This document shows positions 1 through 8,808 of a stretch of DNA of 64,000 nucleotides, one piece after another; the stretch's first letter is position 1, and each line of letters opens with the position of its first letter. The position numbers and the translations under genes are program-made. Source of the stretch: Lactobacillus acidophilus (GTDB lineage: Bacteria > Bacillota > Bacilli > Lactobacillales > Lactobacillaceae); contig NZ_CP139575.1 in the NCBI RefSeq assembly GCF_034298135.1, positions 1,550,001-1,614,000 of the forward strand, written 5' to 3'. The notes below the pieces were generated by a model. That model searched no databases. It was not told the origin of the DNA and worked only from the letters and a program-made list of their open reading frames with translations.

Positions 1-557
<557 letters not shown>

Positions 558-596
558 TTAAAAAATTTATTCTATGGTATAACTATAAATAATTTA

Positions 597-610
597 TGTA
601 AGCACTTGCA
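597..610 (-). promoter_or_regulatory. Probable cre (CcpA) site
   Basis: TGTAAGCACTTGCA resembles the catabolite-responsive element TGWAANCGNTNWCA, with A for the central G and one further mismatch. It lies 55 nt upstream of the alpha-glucosidase start and also upstream of the divergent HAD gene. CcpA repression of a glucosidase fits the family; the site itself is inferred. Confidence 0.45.
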
Positions 611-659
611 ATAAATGGTAAACTGTTAACGGTATCAAAATTTGGATTGGGGTATTTAT

Positions 660-1490
660 ATGAAACAACTTCCTTTTAAGGCTGTCGCAGTGGATGTTGA
701 CGGCACTTTTGAAAACGACAAAAAAGAATATGATCATGAAATGTTCGGAGAAATCCTGTATCGCCTGCATAAGCATGGAGCACATTTCATTATTGCAAGT
801 GGTCGTCCGGCAGGCAGACTTAGCGATGATTTTGGTGATTTCATCGATTCTGTAGATTTTGTAGCTGATAATGGTGCTGTGCTTGTTCGCGATGGTAAGA
901 TTATTCGTACTACTTGTTTTTCCAAAAAGGGCATCCTTCACTTAATTGACTACATGCATCAGCGTTATCCCGGTTCCGTTACCACATTATTAATTAGTGG
1001 TGTTAAACATTCATATTTTTTAAAGAGTACGCCTCCTGAATTTAAAAGATCACATCATTATTTTTATCCTAATAGCATTGAAATTGATGATTTTTCTCAA
1101 ATTCCTGCAGACGACCAATATACAAAAATTACAGTTGATTATCCTAGCAAGGTTAGACATGAGCTAGAATATGGCTTTAATAGTCGTAGTATGGAAAAGA
1201 TTCATGTTACAACTAGTGGATGGAATTATATGGATATCATCCCACAGGGGGTTAACAAAGCTACTGGCTTAAAAGAATTTTTAGCTTATCTAGATGTTCC
1301 TAGAAGTGAATTAATTGCTTTTGGTGATGGTGAAAATGATATCGAAATGCTTAAATTAGCTGGGCTTAGTTATGCAATGGAAAATGGCCAAAATAGCGTT
1401 AAAAAGATTGCCAACTTTATTGCCCCAAGTAACAACGATAATGGTGTATTTAAAGTATTGAATCACTACCTAAATGAAGTAAATAAATAA
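660..1490 (+). CDS. Cof-type HAD-superfamily phosphatase
   Basis: A 276-residue cytoplasmic phosphatase of the Cof/YidA subgroup. Motif I is DVDGTFEND near residue 12, where the first Asp is the phosphoryl acceptor. A Ser/Gly-Arg motif II (ASGRPAGR) follows at about residue 50. Motif III/IV is FGDGENDIEML near residue 225, which binds Mg2+. The large middle part is the C2 cap that sets the substrate, probably a sugar phosphate or flavin-type phosphate. The ATG at 660 is chosen over an in-frame TTG at 642 because TTGGGG sits 7 nt before it. It is a single gene ending in a strong hairpin. Confidence 0.9.
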   Translation: MKQLPFKAVAVDVDGTFENDKKEYDHEMFGEILYRLHKHGAHFIIASGRPAGRLSDDFGDFIDSVDFVADNGAVLVRDGKIIRTTCFSKKGILHLIDYMHQRYPGSVTTLLISGVKHSYFLKSTPPEFKRSHHYFYPNSIEIDDFSQIPADDQYTKITVDYPSKVRHELEYGFNSRSMEKIHVTTSGWNYMDIIPQGVNKATGLKEFLAYLDVPRSELIAFGDGENDIEMLKLAGLSYAMENGQNSVKKIANFIAPSNNDNGVFKVLNHYLNEVNK

Positions 1491-1527
1491 AAAAAGTTGT
1501 TGAGCAAAATTTCTCAACAACTTTTTT
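1491..1527. terminator. Bidirectional rho-independent terminator
   Basis: A 14-bp perfect stem (AAAAAGTTGTTGAG and its complement) with an 8-nt loop and T-runs on both strands. It separates the convergent HAD and permease genes. Confidence 0.9.
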
Positions 1528-1530
1528 AGA

Positions 1531-3123
1531 CTATTTTTTATTTCGAGCAATTTTTTCTGCATATGGATCAAGTCTTTGCATACCAGTCTTGATTCCCCAA
1601 TAGTAAAAAACAAGTGAAGCAATAATAATTATTCCAAAATCAAATGGATACTTAATCCAGTCCTGACCACCAAAACCAGTACTACCGATATAAGACATAA
1701 TTGAGATAAAAATCAGGTAACCAATCATCCACCAACAATGCTTTAACTGTTCTTTCAAATTAGAATGTTGGTAATGAATTTCATAATAAATATAAACAGG
1801 TAACCCAACTGCAATTACTAAAATAACTTGAATAGTTGTTGGCCACATTGACCAATAAATTGCTAAACTAGTTAACACGAAAGCAATTGGTGCCAACCAT
1901 GGCATATAGCGCGGCTTAAAGGGACGGTCAATGTTTGGGCTGATCTTTCTTAAAGTCATTACTGTAACAGGACCAGTTAAATAAGCAATTAATGTAGCGG
2001 CCGTAATTACAGTTGCTAATAAATTCCAATTTCTAAATAAACTAACTAAAATTGCTGCTAAAATTAGGTCTACTACCATTGCATAACGCGGAATTAAATA
2101 TTTTTGATTAAGTCTACCTAACCATTTTGGTAAATGGCGTGTGTGCGTCATAGCCGCTAAAGCTCTTGATGCAGTAGCAACAAATGCTACACCTGTTCCA
2201 AATGGAGAAACAAATGCATCAAGGTAAAGCAAAATTACTAACCAATTAATTCCTAAAATAATCGCAATATCAGCAAATGGTGAAGTAAAATTAATTCCGT
2301 GCCATCCCACTTTAGCTAATATGCTAGGCTCAATTGCACCAATAAAAGTAACTTGCAACATAATATAAATTGCTGCAGTAATTAACATAGAAATCAGCAC
2401 TCCACGTACAATATTCTTACGTGGATTTTTCAATTCCCCACCCATATTAATTACTGTTTGAAAGGCATCATAGGACATGATAATACCAGAAACTGAAGTT
2501 GCTTCAAAAATTGAGCGCGTTCCATATGGCATAAATTCATGAATATTGGAGCCAAAATTTTGTGCATGAAAACCACTACAAATTAAAACTACAATTGTTA
2601 AAGTAGGCAACAAAATTTTAAAAATTGAAATCAAATTAGTAAAATGCGTCATAATTTTTACTGACCAAAAATTGATCATGGTAAAAATAATCATAAAGAT
2701 AAATACGACACCGATTCCTTCAAAAGTGATATCGCCATTTTTTATAAATTGCTTGGTCCAATTAGCCCATGACCACGGCCATGAACTCATGTATTGCACG
2801 GCAGCTACGGCTTCCATTGGAACTAATGTAACTAAAGAAATCCAATTAGCCCATGCTGCAATAAATCCTAATAGCGGCCCATGACTGTATTGAGCATATC
2901 TACTCATACCTCCGCTTTCTGGGAACATTGAGCCAAGTTCTACATATGTTAATGCAATTGCGATAATAATTACTGCGCCTAAAATCCATGAAATAATTGC
3001 GGCCGGACCAGCAATCTTAGCAGCTGAACCTGATCCAAATAACCAGCCTGAACCGATTAGTGAATTAAGTGCCAGCATAACAGCTGAAAACAGCCCTATT
3101 TTATGTCGTTTTATTTTTTCCAA
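1531..3123 (-). CDS. APC-family amino acid permease
   Basis: A 530-residue integral membrane transporter with about 12-14 hydrophobic segments. The first segment carries NSLIGSGWLFGSG, matching the unwound TM1 substrate motif (GSGxLFG) of AA_permease_2 proteins. ELGSMFPESGGMSRYAQYSHG in TM3 is also typical. The long C-terminal half resembles the aspartate:proton symporter YveA group, so an acidic amino acid is a reasonable guess but not proven. Single gene, with its 3' end at the terminator shared with the HAD gene. Start is the ATG at 3123; spacing to the glyA terminator suggests its own promoter. Confidence 0.85.
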   Translation of the reverse strand: MEKIKRHKIGLFSAVMLALNSLIGSGWLFGSGSAAKIAGPAAIISWILGAVIIIAIALTYVELGSMFPESGGMSRYAQYSHGPLLGFIAAWANWISLVTLVPMEAVAAVQYMSSWPWSWANWTKQFIKNGDITFEGIGVVFIFMIIFTMINFWSVKIMTHFTNLISIFKILLPTLTIVVLICSGFHAQNFGSNIHEFMPYGTRSIFEATSVSGIIMSYDAFQTVINMGGELKNPRKNIVRGVLISMLITAAIYIMLQVTFIGAIEPSILAKVGWHGINFTSPFADIAIILGINWLVILLYLDAFVSPFGTGVAFVATASRALAAMTHTRHLPKWLGRLNQKYLIPRYAMVVDLILAAILVSLFRNWNLLATVITAATLIAYLTGPVTVMTLRKISPNIDRPFKPRYMPWLAPIAFVLTSLAIYWSMWPTTIQVILVIAVGLPVYIYYEIHYQHSNLKEQLKHCWWMIGYLIFISIMSYIGSTGFGGQDWIKYPFDFGIIIIASLVFYYWGIKTGMQRLDPYAEKIARNKK

Positions 3124-3177
3124 ATCATCACTTATCCTATCCTTACCCCGTTATTGTATGTAGCTTTAGATTATAAC

Positions 3178-3210
3178 AAAAACAGCCTCGGTCGAAAACC
3201 GGGGCTGTTC
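3178..3210 (-). terminator. glyA terminator
   Basis: On the minus strand, AACAGCCCCGGTTT pairs with the AACCGAGGCTGTT arm around a short loop and is followed by TTTTTGTT. It lies 5 nt after the glyA stop. Confidence 0.85.
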
Positions 3211-3214
3211 ATTT

Positions 3215-4450
3215 TTATTCAACCGGATGCTTTTTAGTTAACTCATGTACTTCTTTTTTTACATGTTCAATTGTAGCTTCATTATCCGGATCGGATAAAA
3301 TTTCAATAATCAATGAAGCAGTCTTTCTTGCATCTTCTTCATTAAAACCACGGCTAGTAATCGCAGGGGTGCCGATTCTTAAGCCACTGGTGATAAATGG
3401 ACTACGCTTATCGCCAGGAATAGACTCTTTGTTGGTGGTGATATTGACGAAGTCAAGCAGATTTTGTGCATCTTTTCCAGTTAAGCCAGTATCAGTAATA
3501 TCAATAATCATTAAGTGATTATCAGTGCCACCAGATACTACACGAATATTTTCTGATTCATCAAATACTTCGGCCATTGCCTTAGCATTTTTTACTACTT
3601 GCTTAATGTAATCAGTAAACTGTGGCTGTAAATCTTCATAAAAAGCCTGTGCTTTACCAGCAATTACATGTTCCAGTGGACCACCTTGAATACCTGGGAA
3701 TAATGCAGAATTAATCTTCTTACCGATTTCCAGATTATTAGACAGGATCATTCCACCGCGAGGTCCACGTAAAGTCTTATGAGTAGTCGTTGTTACAATG
3801 TCAGCTACCGGAATTGGACTCGGATGTTGATCTGTTGCAACAAGTCCTGCAATATGTGCCATATCTACCATTAAGTATGCGCCCACTTCATCAGCAATAT
3901 CGCGGAATTTTTGCCAGTCAATAATACGACTATATGCGGAAGCCCCGGCCACAATTAATTTTGGCTTAACTTCTAAAGCAACTTTACGAATTTGATCAAA
4001 ATCAAGTTCTTCTGTTTCCACATTTAAGCCATATTCATAAGACTTATATTCTTTACCACTAAAGTTAACCTTAGCGCCATGAGTAAGGTGCCCACCGGCA
4101 TCCATTCCCATACCCAAAATCACATCACCTGGCTTCAAAAGCGCTTGGTAAACTGCCATATTAGCTTGAGAGCCTGAGTGAGGTTGAACATTAGCAAACT
4201 TGGCATTAAAAAGTTTTTTAGCATAATCAATTGCCAATTGTTCTACTTGATCAATATATTGACACCCACCGTAGTAACGACGACCAGGATACCCTTCAGC
4301 ATATTTATTAGTTAAAACTGAACCTTGAGCTTCTCTAACAGCATCTGAAACAATATTTTCTGATGCAATTAATTCAATTGTATTCTGTTGACGTTTTTCT
4401 TCTTGACGAATTGCATCCCACAATGCTGGTGATTTTTCTGCGTATTTCAA
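3215..4450 (-). CDS. glyA: Serine hydroxymethyltransferase
   Basis: A 411-residue PLP enzyme converting serine plus tetrahydrofolate to glycine and 5,10-methylene-THF, a main one-carbon source for purine and thymidylate synthesis. The PLP lysine lies in [14 protein letters not shown] near residue 225. [14 protein letters not shown] near residue 50 and the [14 protein letters not shown] block near residue 355 are family signatures. Length is normal. The start is TTG at 4450, preceded by GGGGG at 8 nt; no suitable ATG lies nearby. It is single and has its own terminator. Confidence 0.98.
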   Translation of the reverse strand: MKYAEKSPALWDAIRQEEKRQQNTIELIASENIVSDAVREAQGSVLTNKYAEGYPGRRYYGGCQYIDQVEQLAIDYAKKLFNAKFANVQPHSGSQANMAVYQALLKPGDVILGMGMDAGGHLTHGAKVNFSGKEYKSYEYGLNVETEELDFDQIRKVALEVKPKLIVAGASAYSRIIDWQKFRDIADEVGAYLMVDMAHIAGLVATDQHPSPIPVADIVTTTTHKTLRGPRGGMILSNNLEIGKKINSALFPGIQGGPLEHVIAGKAQAFYEDLQPQFTDYIKQVVKNAKAMAEVFDESENIRVVSGGTDNHLMIIDITDTGLTGKDAQNLLDFVNITTNKESIPGDKRSPFITSGLRIGTPAITSRGFNEEDARKTASLIIEILSDPDNEATIEHVKKEVHELTKKHPVE

Positions 4451-4506
4451 AAAAATACCCCCTTTTTTAATAAATCATTTTGCATGTATCTAAAATTATA
4501 CATGGA

Positions 4507-4788
4507 TTAATTTATAATCGCATTCAAATAAGCACGATTGCTACGTGGAAATTCTTTTTTAAAAGCAGCTAATACTGCGTGACGACATTCTGCTGTTTCA
4601 GTTAACAAGTATTTTTTATTTATATGTAAATAGCCATCTTCAATTACAGTCAGTTTTTCCCCATCATTTTTCACAGTAATTGAGCGGTCCTTTTTAGCCG
4701 TCAATAATTTTATTTCTTGATATTGACTTTTCGAATCACACATCTTCTTAAGTAAAGTTGTTGCCTGCTTAACAGGAATTAAGCGCAT
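4507..4788 (-). CDS. Small conserved-looking protein of unknown function
   Basis: 93 residues, basic, no membrane segment, no domain I can name. Start ATG is preceded by AAGGGA at 8-9 nt, which supports translation. It lies 56 nt upstream of glyA on the same strand and could share its transcript, because no hairpin is visible between them. A divergent promoter for a candidate small RNA starts immediately upstream. Confidence 0.6.
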   Translation of the reverse strand: MRLIPVKQATTLLKKMCDSKSQYQEIKLLTAKKDRSITVKNDGEKLTVIEDGYLHINKKYLLTETAECRHAVLAAFKKEFPRSNRAYLNAIIN

Positions 4789-4799
4789 AATAATATCCC

Positions 4800-4828
4800 T
4801 TCACAAAACTGAAAATTTTTTCTAAAAT
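4800..4828 (+). promoter_or_regulatory. Sigma-A promoter for candidate sRNA
   Basis: TTCACA (4800-4805), a 17-bp spacer and TAAAAT (4823-4828) match the sigma-70/A consensus at 10 of 12 positions. No open frame with a ribosome site follows before the terminator at 4871-4906. Confidence 0.55.
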
Positions 4829-4834
4829 AAAACC

Positions 4835-4906
4835 GTCCGCATAATTACGAACGGCTGTATTATGGGACATCATGCTTAGCTTTGCAACTAGCTAAGCATG
4901 TTTTTT
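4835..4906 (+). ncRNA. Candidate small RNA of about 72 nt
   Basis: A predicted start about 7 nt after a good promoter and a textbook terminator bracket a short region without a coding frame. The RNA would hold two hairpins: CCGTCCG paired imperfectly with CGAACGG (4843-4864), then the 11-bp perfect terminator stem CATGCTTAGCT/AGCTAAGCATG (4871-4900) and TTTTTT. No family is recognised. Its 5' end is inferred. Confidence 0.45.
4871..4906 (+). terminator. Rho-independent terminator with no upstream plus-strand gene
   Basis: An 11-bp perfect stem (4871-4881 with 4890-4900), 8-nt loop and six Ts at 4901-4906. The minus-strand side has no T-run, so it works on the plus strand only. The nearest plus-strand gene upstream ends at 1490. 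Confidence 0.85.
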
Positions 4907-5007
4907 ATACAACAAATTACTAAAAAGTAATTATCCTATAAATAACGTCCGCATTTAGCGTAACACCGTTTTCATGATAATAAAATGCCGTTTTTATAAT
5001 AAGATAG

Positions 5008-5028
5008 CTGTTTAGTAATACTAAACAG
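5008..5028. promoter_or_regulatory. 21-bp palindrome upstream of RelE-like gene
   Basis: CTGTTTAGTA-A-TACTAAACAG is a perfect 10-bp inverted repeat around one base. A second, AGTAAA-A-TTTACT, lies at 5082-5094 close to the start of the next gene. The tight spacing suits a dimeric DNA-binding protein rather than an RNA hairpin. The binding protein is unknown. Confidence 0.5.
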
Positions 5029-5114
5029 TAAAAAAGCTACCTTTTTTCTACAATAATATAGCTACCTTAAAACAATTATTTAGTAAAATTTACTTATAGA
5101 GAGAAGAGGAGCTA

Positions 5115-5432
5115 ATGCTTGAAATTAACTTTGATAAAACTGGCTGTAAAACATTTTTTAAGAAACATCCCCAAAATAAAAAGATCGTCCAAGCTAAAAT
5201 CAACTCTGCCATTAAAAAAGAAGTACAAACTGGTATGAGTAAGGTTAAACTCGCTACACGAAAAAAGATTAATAACCTTCCCTGCTATGAGATGCGACTT
5301 AATCTACGTAATATAGGATCCGTCAGAATAGCTTTTACTGTTCATGATAATCAAACGACTGTCTACTACTTGACTACCACTTTACAAAAAAGTGAATTCA
5401 GTAAGGAACTTGAAAAAACGTTAAACAAATAA
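5115..5432 (+). CDS. RelE/ParE-like toxin homologue, apparently solitary
   Basis: 105 residues, strongly basic. The C-terminal half (YEMRLN, GSVRIAFTVHDNQTTVYY, then a Lys-rich helix) follows the beta-hairpin plus terminal helix pattern of RelE/ParE/HigB-type toxins, which cleave ribosome-bound mRNA or poison gyrase. GAAGAGGAG lies 5-10 nt before the ATG. No antitoxin-like gene adjoins on either side, so it may be an orphan, or be paired with the unrecognised 171-aa gene downstream. Palindromes upstream suggest regulation. Assignment rests on fold-like pattern only. Confidence 0.45.
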   Translation: MLEINFDKTGCKTFFKKHPQNKKIVQAKINSAIKKEVQTGMSKVKLATRKKINNLPCYEMRLNLRNIGSVRIAFTVHDNQTTVYYLTTTLQKSEFSKELEKTLNK

Positions 5433-5558
5433 TTATGATTAATTTTGCTAATGTAAGCCTAAATAATATGATTTACACAAAATTTTATGTTATTCTGCTA
5501 TACATCTACTAAAAATATGTTTATAATTTTTAGGTTGAATAGGGGTGAAATTCTGATC

Positions 5559-6074
5559 ATGAAAAAAGTTAATTATACTAAAAAACACCATATGTACTTA
5601 ATGAATCATCTTAATGGTGATGTCATTGAAGTCAAAATGGATAAAAATAATAAATCTTTTAAGAAATTAAGACTTTATCGGCAAGACGGGTTAGGAAACT
5701 ATTATCTAGATCCACATGCAGAATTAAAAGATCAGAATAGTTTGGCCACTAAAGAAAATATTGTAGAAGCCGGAAAAAAAGTCAGCCATCATATAGCTGA
5801 TAGTAAAAACTGGCACCATAGAGTAAAACCGGTCTTTAATGCTGATCACAAAATTATCGACTTCGAACCTAGACTAGCATTGAAACATCATACACATATT
5901 CAAAATGCTAAGAGATACCTGCGACATCTAGATAATCACCATGCAGATTTCCTTTTCCGTAGAAATAATAAAGGTCGACTAATGGCACCATGGAACTATG
6001 TAAAAGATGCCATTTATGAAGATCGTAATAAAGAAATGGTTATTGCTCATAAAGTACATAAGTTAACGAAGTAA
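5559..6074 (+). CDS. His-rich protein of unknown function
   Basis: 171 residues from the ATG at 5559, which follows AGGGGTGA by about 10 nt; the longer frame from 5487 lacks a ribosome site. It is soluble, basic and contains many histidines (KKHHMY near residue 9, KHHTHI near residue 110, DNHHADF near 127). I do not recognise a family. It lies 126 nt after the RelE-like gene on the same strand and ends at a terminator. The histidines could bind metal, but no known motif is present. Confidence 0.6.
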   Translation: MKKVNYTKKHHMYLMNHLNGDVIEVKMDKNNKSFKKLRLYRQDGLGNYYLDPHAELKDQNSLATKENIVEAGKKVSHHIADSKNWHHRVKPVFNADHKIIDFEPRLALKHHTHIQNAKRYLRHLDNHHADFLFRRNNKGRLMAPWNYVKDAIYEDRNKEMVIAHKVHKLTK

Positions 6075-6090
6075 AAGTAATATAGATAAA

Positions 6091-6128
6091 AAATACTAGA
6101 GGAAATAAAAATCTTCTAGTATTTTTTT
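6091..6128 (+). terminator. Rho-independent terminator
   Basis: AAATACTAGA pairs with TCTAGTATTT around a 12-13-nt loop, followed by a run of Ts. It terminates the 171-aa gene and may serve the opposing small membrane gene too. Confidence 0.8.
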
Positions 6129-6129
6129 C

Positions 6130-6324
6130 TTAATTTTTCTGTTTCTTCTGTATCCAACCAATAACCAATGAAACAGCTATTACCATTGGTGCCAATTGAA
6201 TTGAAATTAATAGTAACAACAAAATTATGACAAGCGGTGCATTTCTTAAAATCATCATTAAACTTGTTGTTAATGCGATAGCAATCGCAATTCTAGGAGC
6301 TCCAGATAATCGCATATACTGCAT
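6130..6324 (-). CDS. Small membrane protein, two transmembrane segments
   Basis: 64 residues with two hydrophobic segments (about residues 11-27 and 29-56) and a basic C-terminus (KKQKN). The ATG is preceded by AAGGAA at 7 nt. No family is recognised. It stands alone between a terminator and a Sir2 relic. It could be a short stress or envelope peptide; nothing in the context decides this. Confidence 0.5.
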   Translation of the reverse strand: MQYMRLSGAPRIAIAIALTTSLMMILRNAPLVIILLLLLISIQLAPMVIAVSLVIGWIQKKQKN

Positions 6325-6393
6325 AACTCGTTCCTTGCAAAATTAGTATCATCCCCTTATGAATATGCTAATTTTATCAAATAACTTTTTGAA

Positions 6394-6600
6394 TTAACAA
6401 TCAAGCTTTTGCAAATTCCCTAAAACCAAATCAATATCACCTTTAATTGCCAACGTCCGAGTTTTAATTTGATCAGGATACATAATTTGATTAGCATCAA
6501 TAGTTACAAATTTTGCATCAGAATTATCTAGTGTCCATTTCCAGAACGGATATTTAATAATTACCGGCGTATTCATCCCTACACCAAGTTCCAAATACAA
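6394..6600 (-). pseudogene. C-terminal remnant of a Sir2-family protein
   Basis: The 68-residue frame begins in YLELGVGMNTPVIIKYPFW, which matches the C-terminal part of Sir2-like NAD-dependent deacetylases of lactobacilli; full proteins are around 270 residues. The match continues five codons upstream (NKKVL) before a TAA, so the NAD-binding N-terminal two thirds are missing. No ribosome site precedes the internal ATG. It is best read as a decayed remnant. Confidence 0.6.
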
Positions 6601-6612
6601 AACTTTCTTATT

Positions 6613-6648
6613 TTGTAATTACAATTATCCATTTTGTAGATACAAAAT
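6613..6648. promoter_or_regulatory. Two TGTAnnTACA palindromes spaced 21 bp
   Basis: TTGTAATTACAA (6613-6624) and ATTTTGTAGATACAAAAT (6631-6648) share the core TTGTAnnTACAA. Their centres are 21 bp apart, two helical turns. This is the arrangement expected for cooperative binding of two repressor dimers. No regulator gene of a matching type is adjacent. Confidence 0.5.
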
Positions 6649-6671
6649 TGAAATTAAACAACATTTATCAA

Positions 6672-7133
6672 TCATTTATTTTTCTTTTCAAATTCAAGCA
6701 AATACTTCTTAGCCTCAATCCCTGCCGCATAACCGGTTAAACTACCATCAGCACCGATCACGCGATGGCATGGAACCAAAATCAAAATCGGATTATTATG
6801 GTTAGCCATCCCGATCGCCCTTGAAGCTTTAGGCTTGCCCATCATTTTTGCAATCTCGCCATAGGTTCTGGTTTGGCCGTAAGGAATGAGTTGGAGTTGC
6901 TCCCAGACCTGTTTTTGAAAATCTGTGCCTTCATCAGCCAAAGGAAGATCAAAATTCTTTCTTTTGCCAGCAAAATATTCTTCAAGTTCAGTCTTACATT
7001 TTTGAGCTAAATCATTGGCTTCCACATTTTCTCCATGATTAGCAGGCTTCACGCCAACAATCGCTTCATCAGTAGCAGTGATTTCAAGCAATCCAATCGG
7101 TACTTTAATCGTTAATTTACTAAGTTCACTCAT
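6672..7133 (-). CDS. ogt: Methylated-DNA--protein-cysteine methyltransferase
   Basis: 153 residues. It removes alkyl groups from O6-methylguanine by irreversible transfer to its own cysteine. The acceptor lies in ILVPCHRVIG near residue 122. The preceding YGQTRTYGEIA and GKPKASRAIGMANHNNP segments form the helix-turn-helix and Asn hinge. Length fits Ogt. Its start overlaps the stop of the upstream 72-aa membrane gene by one base (TAATG), so the two are probably translationally coupled. Confidence 0.95.
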   Translation of the reverse strand: MSELSKLTIKVPIGLLEITATDEAIVGVKPANHGENVEANDLAQKCKTELEEYFAGKRKNFDLPLADEGTDFQKQVWEQLQLIPYGQTRTYGEIAKMMGKPKASRAIGMANHNNPILILVPCHRVIGADGSLTGYAAGIEAKKYLLEFEKKNK

Positions 7134-7351
7134 TATTCTTTTCCTTTGAACAAATTAAGAAAAATTCTTACACCCGTAAAAATCACAGCAAGCACAACCA
7201 TCCAACCTACAAAATTTTGTGGCCTGTTGTACGCAATGATTGGTAATAATCCTAATAACTTATGTTGCATCCCTGCAATAACCAATATTGCAATTGATGC
7301 AATCCATAGAATAATCGCTGCTATTCCTGTAATTCTTTGTGCTATTTTCAT
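7133..7351 (-). CDS. Small membrane protein upstream of ogt
   Basis: 72 residues with two hydrophobic segments (about 7-27 and 48-66). It resembles short lactobacillar membrane proteins of unknown function; no domain is named. TAATG overlap with ogt places it in the same transcript. A GGAGG-type site precedes the ATG. Confidence 0.65.
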   Translation of the reverse strand: MKIAQRITGIAAIILWIASIAILVIAGMQHKLLGLLPIIAYNRPQNFVGWMVVLAVIFTGVRIFLNLFKGKE

Positions 7352-7395
7352 TTCATATCCTCCAATTTTTCTATTTATTTTAGTTAATAAAACGC

Positions 7396-7422
7396 AAAAA
7401 AGCTACTCATTGAAGAGTAGCC
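7396..7422 (-). terminator. Terminator of the efflux pseudogene
   Basis: On the minus strand GCTACTC-TTCAAT-GAGTAGC is followed by TTTTTT. It lies 14 nt past the stop of the MFS frame. Confidence 0.85.
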
Positions 7423-7435
7423 TTCCATATATCTA

Positions 7436-8806
7436 TTATTGTTTAGCCTGATTTTTAATACCTAAAATCAATAGACACGCGATAAATGTTACCAAAATCG
7501 TAGTGCCAAATGACCATTGATAGCCACTAACAACCGATGATGTCTGATTTTGTACCACATTCTTGGTTGTCACAGCTAGTGCCGTACAGAATGAGTTAGC
7601 TACCTGTACCATTGTCACAATAATTGTATTACCTGAAACAACACTCCTTTGCGGCAAAGCATTCAATGCATAAACTGGCGCTAGTGTATAACACAAAATT
7701 AAACCAGCACATCTAAAGGCGTAAAGAACAGTAATCCAAATAATTTAAGTTTGTGCATCATAGAAAAACATTGGAAGTGCAGTGATTAATCCTGCTAAAC
7801 TACCAATAACTGCCATCTTTTTAATGCCAAATTTATCATATAATCTTCCAGCAAAAGGTGATAAAAAAGCCATAGTTAAAGCACTTGGAATCATTACCTC
7901 ACCCGAAACTATTGGACTAACTTTCAAGATATTCTGGCTAAATAGTGGCAACATCAATTCTGGTGCCATGATTGCTCCAGATATCAGCAACGTGATCAAA
8001 ATACCTAATCGATATTGTTTACGAGCAAAGACGTGCAGATCAAGTAATGGATTTTCAATCTTGAATTGTCGCTTGATAAAAATTGCGATAAAAACCACAT
8101 CAATAATTGCAAATAAAATAGTTAACAGAATATTGCTACCACTTTCACCTAAGCGTCCTAGACTATAAAGTAAACTTCCTAGACCTACGATTGTAAAAAC
8201 AACTGAAGGAAAATCTACCGCTATGTTTTCAGGTTCCAGTACACTTTCTACAAAGAATTACGTACAAATCAAGGTCAAAACCGTAAATGGCAACAAAATG
8301 ATAAACAACATTCGCCAACTATAAAATTCAAGAATTACTCCTGATAAAGTTGGCCCAATCGCCGGTCCTAAATTGATGATGATCCCAGCGATTCCGATTG
8401 CCAAACCTCTATTTTTAGCCGGAATAATAATCGTTAAAACATTGGTTACAAGTGGCATGTTAATTCCGACGACCATTGCTTGCACCAATCGTCCAATCAA
8501 CAAAAACAAAAAATTAGGTGCAAAGGTAGCAACCAATGATCCCAATAAAAAGATACTCATCGTTGCAGTAAACAAATGGCGCAAAGGAAAACGGTGCATA
8601 AAGAATGTGGCCAGTGGCATAACCATCCCTGCCACCAGCATATACCCGGTATTAAGCCATTGCGCATTCATCTGACTAATATGCGTTTCTTCCATGATCA
8701 TCGGCAAGCCATTGTTCATTAACGTTTCTGCTAAAGTCGTAATAAAACTCCCCAGCAGAAGTGTCGCCATCATTAGAATGATTTTTTTATTTCTTTTTTC
8801 TGCCAT
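7436..8806 (-). pseudogene. DHA2-type MFS drug efflux pump with two in-frame stop codons
   Basis: Conceptual 14-TM transporter of the EmrB/QacA (LmrB-like) group, about 456 codons. The N-terminal part has NGLPMIMEE, TGYMLVAG and the motif-C-like GIAGIIINLGPAIGPTLSG. TAA codons interrupt it at 8258-8260 and 7745-7747, but all three pieces keep exactly the same frame and I find no other stop between them. So there are two nonsense changes and no frameshift. The likely start is the ATG at 8806, 6 nt after GGGAG, just after the stop of the B3/B4 gene. A terminator follows. Loss looks recent; readthrough or sequencing error is not excluded. Confidence 0.85.
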
Positions 8807-8808
8807 TT

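Noticed and set aside
4840..5114. Insertion-sequence end or attachment site
   Set aside because: Inverted repeats here are short and unrelated to each other, no transposase or integrase relic is near and no target duplication is visible.
7436..8806. Frameshifts in the efflux gene
   Set aside because: Start coordinates of all three pieces differ by multiples of three and the sequence between them has no other stop, so only nonsense codons are present.
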